The position numbers were made by a program, and so were the translations under genes. A stretch of 64,000 nucleotides of DNA from Crambe crambe. Its lineage: Eukaryota > Porifera > Demospongiae > Poecilosclerida > Crambeidae. The first letter of the stretch is position 1. Each line of letters starts with the position of its first letter. Under the pieces are notes generated by a model that saw only the letters and a list, made by a program, of their open reading frames with translations, ran no database searches and was not told the origin of the DNA. The stretch is from contig OZ004587.1 of the NCBI GenBank assembly GCA_963924555.1, positions 620,001 through 684,000 of the forward strand, read 5' to 3'. Below are positions 47,779 to 59,421 of the stretch, piece after piece.

Positions 47779-50700
47779 CTAAGAGGAATATGTACACACT
47801 AGAGTGAGGCAAGCACACACATACAATGATTTTACTATGCACAATGAACACAACGAACACATGCACATACTGTGCACATACTTCAAGAATTATTGAGACA
47901 TACAAAAGAATGACAATCCAATTCAATGCTCTCTAATTTTAGCCTGACTCCATGATACGAGGTGTATGGTACTACTCTTATAGCCTGCTCTTCAAGTCAT
48001 TGTACATGAATCCATCCTCTAATAATGATGACGATCATTTAATATGGAAGTGGGCAAGTTGACTGCATTTTCTTTACATGTGCCCCTTCTCTAAGGACTT
48101 TTATGACTGACAGGATATTGAGGTCAAAGGACATACGAGTCCTACACAAGTACATTCATCTCCTTTGAATTCAATCATTTCTAGAAATACTAAAAGTGTT
48201 ACTGGGAGTTGTGATCCACTAGTGAAACATTTCAGTTGGATCAAAGCCACTAGCAATCACGACTTATGGAGCATGAGATGCAGCACCTTGACTGTCATTT
48301 CTTATTGGGTGGATGTAGAGGCTAGATGAGAGGTACATTGTACTGCACACATGGACAGAGCAAAAAAGGTCAGGGGTATTTGGTAAACCCATCATGACTT
48401 AGTTATGGGGTGGGCCCCCTTGGATTAAGCCAATTGTTATACTAAACATTATAGGGCTGCCTCCCCAACCAATATTTGCTAGATATGGTCGACCCTGATA
48501 TCTAGAGCAGTGCACTAACACGAATCTCTATGTAACGATCATACAATGTGAGATATTTACTGTATGGTACAAGATGATCCTCTGAACACCATTGTCATGA
48601 AACAGCAAGGGCTCACAATAACAGTCACACACACAAGACCATAGTTCATCTCTCCATTTATCTGGTCAATTTCTCCCAAATTGTCCAACCAAAACTGGGC
48701 AGGACTGTTCCTAGCAATGGGAAGTGAGGAGTAAAGTTAGTGGACAGTGTGGTTAATCAGTTTGACCAATCAAAGAGGTCATCACCTCTAGTGGAGTTAT
48801 AGACACACGTACCGTATGAGAAGGAATGGCAATGATAATATTCCCTACATAAGACCCTCATAAGTCAACCTTGCTTGTTGGCATGCCATGTGTCACATGA
48901 CAAGTACCAATCTAGTCATGTGATCTGATGTTTAATTACCATGTGTATCACATGATGACATTAATATAAATTACTCTGATAATCATATCAACTTTAAAGG
49001 TACTAATTGATATGAGAAAGAAAGAGGTCAACTATTATGACTCCCTTCTTCATGACAATTCCATCAACATTTAAAAAGTCACGCAAGAGGATTAAAGTGA
49101 AAATACCTGACATGCAAATGCCATTGCATCTTCATCAGATTATTGGCTACGTCTTCATTTAATTGGAAGGAATGGACTTAGCATGTGAACAATAGAGTAA
49201 GTCCATTTCATTAAACAAATGGTACGTGTTTAGCCAACATTCTTCATTAAAAATGCCTGTCCAGAAAAATGGATCAGATAATGGAGTATGTCAGGTACAT
49301 ACTGTCGCTGCACTATTGGTGGGCTTAATATAGAATATGATAGTGATGTTATTGATACAGTATGCTTTGTACATCATAAGAGAAGATCCTATGGATTTCA
49401 GTAGGTGAATACTAATCATGACCTCATACTTATGAGGTCTAAGTGTACATTTCAACAAGTGGGTTCAGTCATACGACATCTTTCCATTAGGATGATATGG
49501 GATTAGTGAGGAAGATGAAGTACTCTACATGATTATGTGGAAGCTTATTGTAAGTTCACCAGACACTGCACGTATCTGTAAGCTTTCCACTCCATTACTA
49601 TTAATCAGAACTGGAAGGGAAAGGGAAGAGATTTTAAGTCAGAGAGTGGACCAGCACTAAACGTATTACAACCCAAAAATACGTATTCCTGGAGCCATTA
49701 CCAGCAAAAAACCTACACTAAAACACTCTTGATATCCACCCAGAAAAAAAGCATCAAATTCTGCACTTGAGCACTTCATGCCACTCCAGCATAAAAATCA
49801 ACAATCAATCTCTGCCCCCAAGCAATGATATACAACATTAATTAGTAATACCTTTATTGCTATATCATCTTGGCCTGTCATGGGAGTGAAGTAGGAATAG
49901 TTAGCTCGTAGTTAGGTAATGTGATGGGTAAGGGGTTACTTGACTGAAGTACACTCTCTTCAGTCTAGTCATGTGATCTGATGTTTAATTACCATGTGTG
50001 ACACATGATGACATGATATTTTGAGAAAAACTATTACTCTGATATCGGTACTTTATGAGAAAGAAAGCGGTCAACTATTATAACTCGCTCTTCTTCACGA
50101 CAATTCCATCTACATTTAAAAAGTAAGAGTACATATTGTAGCTGCACTATTAGTGGGCTTAATATAGTGATATTATTGATACAGTATGCTTTGCACATTG
50201 TAAGAGAAGATCCTATGGATTTCAGTAGGTGAATACTAATCATGACCTCATAATTATATACATACTATGAGGTCTAAGTGTACATTTCAACAAGTGGGTT
50301 CAGTCGTACGACATCTTTCCATTAGGATGATATGGGATTAGTGAGGAAGATGAAGTGCTCTACATGATTATGTGGAAGCTTATTGTAAGTTCACCAGATA
50401 CTGCACGTATCTGTAAGCTTTTCACTCCATTACTACTAATCAGAACTGGAAGGGAAAGGGAAGAGATTTTAAGTCAGAGAGTGGACCAGCACTAAACTTA
50501 TTACAACCCACAAATACATATTCCTGGAGCCATTACCAGCAAAACCTACACTAAAACACTCTTGATATCCACCCAGAAAAAAAGCATCAAATTCTGCACT
50601 TGAAATTATTAGCACTTCATGCCACTCCAGCATAAAAATCAACAATCAATCTCTGCCCCCAAGCAACAATTAGCAATACCTTTATTGCTATATCATCTTG

Positions 50701-52454
50701 GCCTGTCATGGGAGTGAAGTAGGAATAGTTAGCTCGTAGTTTGGTAATGTGATGGGTAAGGGATTACTTGACTGAAGTACACTCTCTTGTTGCTGAACTT
50801 TTTTGAACTGCACACAGTCATCCCTACTTTTCTTTTTAATTTAGAATAAATATTATTTTCCTTTATCTATATTGGCCTTAGTGGTGGTAAGTCCTAAGGA
50901 ATAATTCCTTTGCGTACATGCATGTACTCATCCCAGGTAGACCCTGGTAAGTAGAATATCCCAGAACAGTCCTAAAGTCCTGTACTTAAGGGTATTTGGC
51001 TCCCACTATAATATAGTCATACTCTGAATCCCCCTCCAAATGATCCTGCAATTCATGATATCCTAGCTGATACACCTTGGATTCCGGTATTTGAGGAACC
51101 TTGCACACTATACAGACGTCCTGCAATACCTTTAGGATATCCTGGGATACCTTTAGGATATCCTGGGATATATATATCTGAGATGTGGCTGTGATATGAG
51201 GACGTCTTGGATGGAATGTGGCACTACTGGACATTGTGGCTGCCATGGACCTATGCACATGGAACTGTAGGATAGGACGGACACATAGGATGGAGCCTGC
51301 CATGGGAGTCCTATGTATCTTATGTATATGGGACTATAGGATAGGACAGACACAGTCCCTAGACTGTCAAATGCATAGTAGGATAGAAGAATATGTAGGA
51401 CAGAACACACAAACAGAACAAGTACCTATGGGAGTTCCTATGTAACTCGAAGGGAAACCACCTTGTAACAGTGAAGATTATGGGACCCCATAGGACTTTT
51501 CTCTGTCCTAGATGATACATCCATAGATACTATCCTCCATAGACAAGGGATTATGTATGATGGCGAACTTGGACACAAGTGACTTTCACACTATTCAAAT
51601 TGCTAAGCAAAACATAAGTAATGCTTTACACTTTCTTGAAATAACAATTGACCAGTAGTCAGTGGAAACAACGTACTCTAGTCTTACCAATTAACAGTGA
51701 AGGTGGTGGAGTTGGCATAGCCATCAAAGCTCCAATTGTTGTGCATCTGACCACCATTACAATACATACCCATTTCCAAAGCCACCTACACATTTATAGA
51801 CAATGAATGATCAAGTGTGCTTTATTTGGAATTCTTACTCTAGCGAGATTCCATGGACTTTTCCACTGTCCCCCAGGAGCAACTGTAGATCCAGTTGACA
51901 TGCGTCTTGTAGTCTTGTACGTAGATGAAGGGCTGTCTCATCCGTCACCTTCCCATCAAGCAGACACTGATGCTCCATGTGTCACACCCACTGCACACAG
52001 GCTGTTATTGACCACAGCTGAGATCAGTCCAGACTCCTGCACACCCGAACAAAAGGAGACATAACAATCATTTTGTAGAGATCAATCTATCATGTTGGAA
52101 GTCCCAAAGCTCTCCAATTAGTGTTTGATTAAGGGATACTTTAAGGAATCATTGAGTGAATGTGCATGGTGGGAGATGAAGATGTGTAGGAAGCTGTACT
52201 CTACACGACCTATCTTACCATACTCACTGCATGAAGAGTGAACCATTGGGAAAGTTAGTGGACAGTGTGGCACTCCATTGGTCATAGTGTGACTACATCA
52301 AAGCCATAATGCTGCCACCAGGCACATCACTAATTACAAGATTCTCATCAACCCTTGCTCGCATGCAATATGTCACATGACAAGTACCAGTCTAGTCTTG
52401 TGATATTTGTAGACCCAGCCATATAATGCCTAATGGTGAGGTGTCATGTGATAC

Positions 52455-52549
52455 TCACTTGGTGCCATGAGTGTTATCTCCCTTGCTCTGGAGGTTGGGG
52501 GTGGGGTTACTATCATCGTCAATCATTAAAGTCGTAACTTCCAGCTGCA
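52455..52549 (-). pseudogene. Dead duplicate of the SMAD4 terminal exon (copy 3)
   Basis: This is homologous to 19755-19846 and carries the same early TAA. The acceptor sequence is altered (GCTGCAGGAAC instead of GCTGCATTCTAAAAG), so splicing would also fail. Confidence 0.65.
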
Positions 52550-53569
52550 GGAACTAGAGTGAGGCAAGAGTAAGTAGAGCCTTAAACTGGTTCTGTAAAC
52601 ATGGTCATTTATTTTATTGGATTGAATGAGACATGCCCTACATACATACATACATATGCAAAGTATTAGTTCATCCAAAAGTTAACACATGCTCATTTAG
52701 CATATACGTAGGTTGAGTGAGAGGCCAACTCTTCAACACTCCACCTTTCCTCTTAACCAGTGGAAACTCTATATGAAGAAATAAGGTGAAGAGTTATTCA
52801 TTACTGAGTCTATGTCAGCATTGGGTAAGGGGTCTTCACAGTAAAATATCCACAACTGGTAACAGGTCTGGACTGCTCCACATACCAGGGTCTGCAACAG
52901 GTCAGTAAAATCTAACAGGTCTGTAACAGGTCCATATTTTTGGACTGTATCAGACCTGCTGCCTCACGGACTGCCTACAGATCAAAAATTAGTACTTTGG
53001 TGCCTATAGGATGTACTCTTCTTTCGTTTTTTTTTGTTACATACCTGCTTACAAGTTGGATTTTTCATCAAATACACTAGTTCAGGGGTCAGAAAAGTTA
53101 AGAGTATCACGTACCATAGCTAGTCAGGTACATTTGACTATCAGAAATACTTACTGTTCTTGTTGGTGGGTCTTCCTTGGATCGTGATAGATCCCCCACA
53201 ATGAGCTCCTCCGTACATCCTCCAGCTACGTAGCTCAGCTGTTTCAGATCTCTCGTCCTCAGCCAAGTATTATTTGGATAAAAAATTAGGCTAGGACCCA
53301 TTTCTAAGGACCTAAATGACGTCATCTTTAATTTATTTAACCCCATACATTCGGATTAAACGAGCTACTTGCAGTGCTACTTGCAGCTACTCAATAAGCT
53401 ACTGGACTAAAATCTAGCTAAGTGGCATGGATCCAGGCAAGTGTAATATATCTAATACATTGAGGAAGGAGTATGAAGTAACCTCAGAGCATCTCACTTA
53501 CTTCCATCAATGTAAAAGAGTAATATAATATTCAAGAAGAAGAATGGTCAAAAAAAATTAAGGATCCAT

Positions 53570-56480
53570 GGCCATTACTGTCCTAAACAATAAGGTGCAT
53601 TCTGTTCCAATGGTCACCAGTATCCTCTATGCTAGTACAAACTATATATAATTTATATCACTATTCCTAGTTGAGGAACATTGTTTTCTAGAAGAGGAGT
53701 TGATTAAGGACCCATAGCCGTTACTCTCCAAATAGATACGGTGCGTTCTGTTCCAATGGTCACCAGTATCCTCTATGCTAGTACTAACTATATCTGCACT
53801 TGATGATCTATATCTCTATTCCTAGTTGAGGAACATTGTTTACTAGAAGAGGGGTTGATTAAGAACCCATGGTTGTTACTCTCCAAAAAGATAAGGTGCG
53901 TTCTGTTCCAATCGTCACCAGTATTCTCTATGCTAGTTAAAACCATATCTGCACTTGACGATTTATATTTCTATTCCTAGTTGAGGAACATTGTTTTCTA
54001 GAAGAGGAGTTGATTAAGGACCCATGGCCGTTACTCTCTAAAAAGATAAGGTACGTTCTGTTCCAATGGTCAAACTATATCTGCATTTTAATGATCTATG
54101 ATCTATATCTCTATTCCTAGTTGAGGAACATTGTTTTCTATAAGAGGGGTTGATTAAGGACCCATGGCCGTTACTCTCCAAAAAGATAAGGTGTATTTTG
54201 TTCAAATGGTCACCAGTACCCTCTTTGCTAGTACAAACTATATCTGCACTTGGTGATCTATATCTCTATTCCTAGTTGAGGAACATTGTTTTCTAGAAGA
54301 GGAGTTGATTAAGGACCCATGGCCGTTACTCTCCAAAAGGATAAGGTGTGTTCTGTTCAAATGGTCAGCAGTATCCTCCATACCATATCTGCACTTGATG
54401 ATCTATATCTCTATTCCTAGTTGAGGAACATTGTTTTCTAGAAGAGGAGTTGATTAAGGACCCATGGCCGTTACTCTCCAAAAGGATAAGGTGTGTTCTG
54501 TTCAAATGGTCAGCAGTATCCTCCATACCATATCTGCACTTGATGATCTATATCTCTATTCCTAGTTGAGGAACATTGTTTTCTAGAAGAGGAGTTGATT
54601 AAGGACCCATGGCCGTTACTCTCCAAAAGGATAAGGTGTGTTCTGTTCAAATGGTCAGCAGTATCCTCCATACCATATCTGCACTTGATGATCTATATCT
54701 CTATTCCTAGTTGAGGAACATTGTTTTCTAGAAGAGGAGTTGATTAAGGACCCATGGCCGTTACTCTCCAAAAGGATAAGGTGTGTTCTGTTCAAATGGT
54801 CAGCAGTATCCTCCATACCATATCTGCACTTGATGATCTATATCTCTATTCCTAGTTGAGGAACATTGTTTTCTAGAAGAGGAGTTGATTAAGGACCCAT
54901 GGCCGTTACTCTCCAAAAAGATAAGGTATATTCTGTTTAAATGGTCACCAGTATCCTCTATGCTACATCTGCACTTGATGATCTATATTTCTATTCCTAG
55001 TTGAGGAACATTGTTTTCTAGAAGAGGAGTTGATTAAGGACCCATGGCCGTTACTCTCCAAAAGGATAAGGTGTGTTCTGTTCAAATGGTCACCAGTATC
55101 CTCCATACCATATCTGCACTTGATGATCTATATCTCTATTCCTAGTTGAGGAACATTGTTTTCTAGAAGAGGAGTTGATTAAGGACCCATGGCCGTTACT
55201 CTCCAAAAGGATAAGGTGTGTTCTGTTCAAATGGTCAGCAGTATCCTCCATACCATATCTGCACTTGATGATCTATATCTCTATTCCTAGTTGAGGAACA
55301 TTGTTTTCTAGAAGAGGAGTTGATTAAGGACCCATGGCCGTTACTCTCCAAAAGGGTAAGGTGTGTTCTGTTCAAATGGTCACCAGTATCCTCTTTGCTA
55401 CATCTGCACTTGATGATCTATATTTCTATTCCTAGTTGAGGAACATTGTTTTCTAGAAGAGGAGTTGATTAAGGACCCATGGCCGTTACTCTCCAAAAGG
55501 ATAAGGTGTGTTCTGTTCAAATGGTCACCAGTATCCTCCATACCATATCTGCACTTGATGATCTATATCTCTATTCCTAGTTGAGGAACATTGTTTTCTA
55601 GAAGGAGTTGATTAAGGACCCATGGCCGTTACTCTCCAAAAAGATAAGGTATATTCTGTTTAAATGGTCACCAGTATCCTCTATGCTACATCTGCACTTG
55701 ATGATCTATATTTCTATTCCTAGTTGAGGAACATTGTTTTCTAGAAGAAGAGTTGATTAAGGACCCATGGCCGTTACTCTCCAAAAAGATAAGGTGCGTT
55801 CTGTTCAAATGGGCACCAGTACCCTCTATGCTAGTACGAATTATATCTGCACTTGATGATCTATATCTCTCTTCCTAGTTAAGGAACATCGTTTCTAGAA
55901 GAGGGACCCATGGCCGTTACTCTCCAAAAGATAAGGTGCATTCTGTTCAAATGGTCACCATTATCCTTTAAGCTAGTACAAACTATATCTGCACTTGATG
56001 ATCTATTTCTCTATTCCTAGTTGAGGAACATTGTTTTCTAGAAGAGGAGTTGATTAAGGACCCATAGCCGTTACTCTCCAAAAAGATAAGGTGCGTTCTG
56101 TTCTAATGGTCACCAGTATCCTCTATGCTAGTACAAACTATATCTGCACTTGACAATTTATATCTCTATTCCTAGTTGAGGAACATTGTTTTCTATAAGA
56201 GGGGTTGATTAAGGACCCATGGCCGTTACTCTCCAAATAGATCAGGTGTGTTTTGTTCGAATGGTCACCAGTACCCTCTTTGCTAGTACAAACTATATCT
56301 GCACTTGGTGATCTATATCTCTATTCCTAGTTGAGGAACATTGTTTTCTAGAAGAGGGGTTGATTAAGGACCCATGACCGTTATGTTCAGGTATGCTTGG
56401 TCACCAGTATCCTCTATGTTAGTACAAATCATCTGCACTTCATGATCTATCTTTCTATTTATCTAGTTGAGGAACTCATG
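53570..56480. repeat. Left-arm array of about 19-20 copies of a 145-bp unit
   Basis: The unit contains TTGAGGAACATTGTTTTCTA and CCCATGGCCGTTACTCTCC. Starts at 54276, 54421, 54566, 54711 and 54856 give an exact 145-bp period. The four units from 54276 to 54855 read as identical, while outer units differ by many substitutions and small indels. This is recent homogenisation in the middle of the array. Confidence 0.92.
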
Positions 56481-56654
56481 GCTGTTTTACTACTGAGCAG
56501 TGAGATGAGTGAATTCTTTGTCGCCTGATTGAAAAACTTCTGCCACTTCTGTGAAACTGGATGCTGTTCATTTTTTTCTATGATTACTTGCTAGCAAGCA
56601 AATTCTATATCATGACTTCTTATTAATTCATCATGAAATTTAAGGAGTGATGTA

Positions 56655-57545
56655 CATCAATTAATGGGGTGGAAACATGTATGGTATTCTGGTGCCCTGA
56701 ACTCTGGTTGGTAGCATCCAATGTCCCTGAACTCTGGTTGGTAGCATCCAACGTTCAGCATGAAATGTGCAAGTAATGGGGTGGAAACGTGTATGGTAGT
56801 CTGGTGCCCTGAACTCTGGTTGGTAGCATCATGAAATGTAGCATTCAGCAGGTAATGGGGTGGAAACATATATGGTAGTCTGGTGCCCTGAACTCTGGTT
56901 GGTAGCATCATGAAATGTAGCATTCAGCAGGTAATGGGGTGGAAACGTGTGGTGCCCTGAACTCTGGTTGGTAGCATCCAACGTTCAGCATGAAATGTAG
57001 CATTCAGCAAGTAATGGGGTGGAAACGTGTATGGTAGTCTGGTGCCCTGGTAGCATCCAACGTTCAGCATGAAATGTAGCATTCAGCAGGTGATGGGGTG
57101 GAAACGTGTATGGTAGTCTGGTGCCCTGGTAGCATCCAACGTTCAGCATGAAATGTAGCATTCAGCAGGTGATGGGGTTGAAACGTGTATGGTAGTCTGG
57201 TGCCCTGAACTCTGGTTGGTAGCATCCAACGTTCAGCATGAAATGTAGCACTCAGCAGGTGATGGGGTGGAACGTTCAGCATGAAATGTAGCATTCAGCA
57301 GGTGATGGGGTGGAAACGTGTATGGTAGTCTGGTGCCCTGAACTCTGGTTGGTAGATTCCAACGTTCAGCATGAAATGTAGCATTCAGCAGGTGATGGGG
57401 TGGAAACGTGTATGGTAGTCTGGTGCCCTGAACTCTGGTTGGTAGCATCCAACGTTCAGCATGAAATGTAGCATTCAGCAGGTAATGGGGTGGAAACGTG
57501 TATGGTAGTCTGGTGCCCTGAACTCTGGTTGGTAGCATCCAATGT
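56655..57545. repeat. Central satellite of about ten 90-bp units
   Basis: The unit contains TGGAAACGTGTATGGTAGTC and GAACTCTGGTTGGTAGCATC. Copies at 57311, 57401 and 57491 give a 90-bp period, with truncated units to the left. Because 90 is a multiple of three, the minus strand shows a repeating 30-residue frame (LPTRVQGTRLPYTF, LLNATFHAERW). Indels break it, and I do not regard it as a gene. Confidence 0.88.
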
Positions 57546-57839
57546 AGTCAGCATTCAAGTGCATGGGTACACCATGTATTCATCAAAGGTATGTAATTAA
57601 GAGTACATTTCTGCTGTTAATTAACATAATCATTTTGTGTGTGTGTGTTTTTTTTTGTTTTTTGTTTTTTTTTGGAGTCAGATTTCTCAGTAGCTGGTGG
57701 TAGAGAAGTTCTCTTCAGGGATAATTTCTGAATCAGCAAGTCTTGATCATTGTAGCATTTTATATGATTGTACCTCCTCCTATTATTGCACATACAGGGA
57801 AGCTCAACTCCATCTGAGTGTCCTGGGCACGAGAAAGAG

Positions 57840-59130
57840 ATATAGATCATCAAGTGCAGATATGGTTTGTACTAGCATAGAGGATACTGGTGACCATTGG
57901 AACAGAACACACCTTATCTTTTTGGAGAGTAATGGCCTGGGTCCTTAATCAACTCCTTTTCTAGAAAATAATGTTCCTCAATTAGGAATAGAGATATAGA
58001 TCATCAAGTGTAGATATGGTTTGTACTAGCATAGAGGATACTGGTGACCATTGGAACAGAACACACCTTATCTTTTTGGAGAGTAACAACCATGGGTCCT
58101 TAATCAACCCTTCTTCTAGAAAACAATGTTCCTCAACTAGGAATAGAGATATAGATCATCAAGTGCAGGTATACTTCGTACTAGCATAGAGGATAATGGT
58201 GACCATTGGAACAGAACGCACCTTATCTTTTTGGAGAGTAACGGCCATGGGTCTTTAATCAACTCCTCTTCTAGAAAACAATGTTCCTCAACTAGGAATA
58301 GAGATATAGATCATCAAGTGCAGATATGGTATGGAGGATACTGGTGACCATTTGAACAGAACACACCTTATCCTTTTGGAGAGTAACGGCCATGGGTCCT
58401 TAATCAACTCCTCTTCTAGAAAACAATGTTCCTCAACTAGGAATAGAAATATAGATCATCAAGTGCAGATGTAGCATAGAGGATACTGGTGACCATTTAA
58501 ACAGAATATACCTTATCTTTTGGGGGAGTAATGGCCATGGGTCCTTACTCGACTCCTCTTCTAGAAAACAATGTTCATATAGTTTGTACTAGCATAGAGG
58601 ATAATGGTGACCATTGGAACAGAACGCACTTTATCTTTTTGGAGAGTAACAACCATGGGTCCTTAATCAACCCTTCTTCTAGAAAACAATGTTCCTCAAC
58701 TAGGAATAGAGATATAGATCATCAAGTGCAGATATACTTCGTACTAGCATAGAGGATACTGGTGACAATTGGAACATAACGCACCTTATCTTTTTGGATA
58801 GTAATGGCCATGGGTCCTTAATCAACCCCTCTTCTAGAAAATAATGTTCCTCATAGAGATATAGATCATCAAGTGCAGATATAGCTTATACTAGCATAGA
58901 GGATACCGGTGACCATTTGAACGGAACACACCTTATCTATTTGGAGAGTAACGGCCATGGGTCCTTAATCAACTCCTCTTCTAGAAAACAATGTTCCTCA
59001 ACTAGAAATAGTGATATAAATTATCAAGTGCTGATATAGTTTGTACTAGCATAGATGATACTGGTGACCATTGGAACAGAATGCACCTTATAGTTTAGGA
59101 TAGTAATGGTCATGGGTCCTTAATTTTTTT
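57840..59130. repeat. Right-arm array of about 8-9 copies of the 145-bp unit, inverted
   Basis: These are reverse-complement units (GGAATAGAGATATAGATCAT, CATGGGTCCTTAATCAACTC) of the left-arm repeat. They are more diverged, some units are truncated, and there are fewer than on the left, so the arms are unequal in length. Confidence 0.9.
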
Positions 59131-59421
59131 TGATCATTCCTCTTCTTGAATATTATATTACTCTTTTACATTGATGGAAGTAAGTGAGATGCTCTGAGGT
59201 TACTTCATACTCCTTCCTCAATGTATTAGATATATTACACTTGCCTGGATCCATGCCACTTAGCTAGATTTTCATCCAGTAGCTTATTGAGTAGCTGTAA
59301 GTAGCACTGAGTAGCACTGAGTAGCTCGTTTAATCCTAATGTATGGGGTTAAATCAATTAAAGATGACATCATTTAGGTCCTTAGAAATGGGTCCTAGCC
59401 TAGTATAATACCTGCCTCAGC

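Larger units (their letters stand above)
47108..53256. other. Block Q: rearranged copy of block P
   Basis: 47110-49850 copies 22130-24870. About 49975-50790 is a second, internal copy of about 48905-49940. 52380-52680 copies 19620-20030, and 52720-53255 copies 24880-25480. The SMAD4 exons 20513-21292 are missing. Sequence from about 50870 to 52380 has no match in P. It holds a possible minus-strand exon near 51690-51790 (MYCNGGQMHNNWSFDGYANS) and an open stretch near 51830-51985 (HLRTRLQDACQLDLQLLLGD), both unidentified. Confidence 0.6.
53264..59414. mobile_element. 6.15-kb foldback element with long inverted arms of tandem repeats
   Basis: The termini CAAGTATTAT (53264-53273) and ATAATACCTG (59405-59414) are near-perfect inverted repeats. 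They are flanked by the direct repeat CCTCAGC (53257-53263 and 59415-59421). Unique arm sequence (about 53285-53570 and about 59100-59395) is inverted between the sides and leads into inverted arrays of a 145-bp unit. A 90-bp satellite fills the centre. No transposase is visible, so it is non-autonomous. The duplicated P/B junction at 25465-25471 has the site without the element. Long subrepeated arms with 7-bp target duplications recall Galileo/Foldback elements of the P superfamily in insects, by analogy only. Confidence 0.88.

Noticed and set aside
56657..57538. Minus-strand frames with a 30-residue repeat in the 90-bp satellite
   Set aside because: The open frame is explained by the period being a multiple of three. 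Indels break it and there is no family resemblance.
53570..59130. Regular repeat array that could suggest a CRISPR
   Set aside because: The 145-bp unit repeats without unique spacers, is inverted between two arms, and lies in a eukaryotic transposon.
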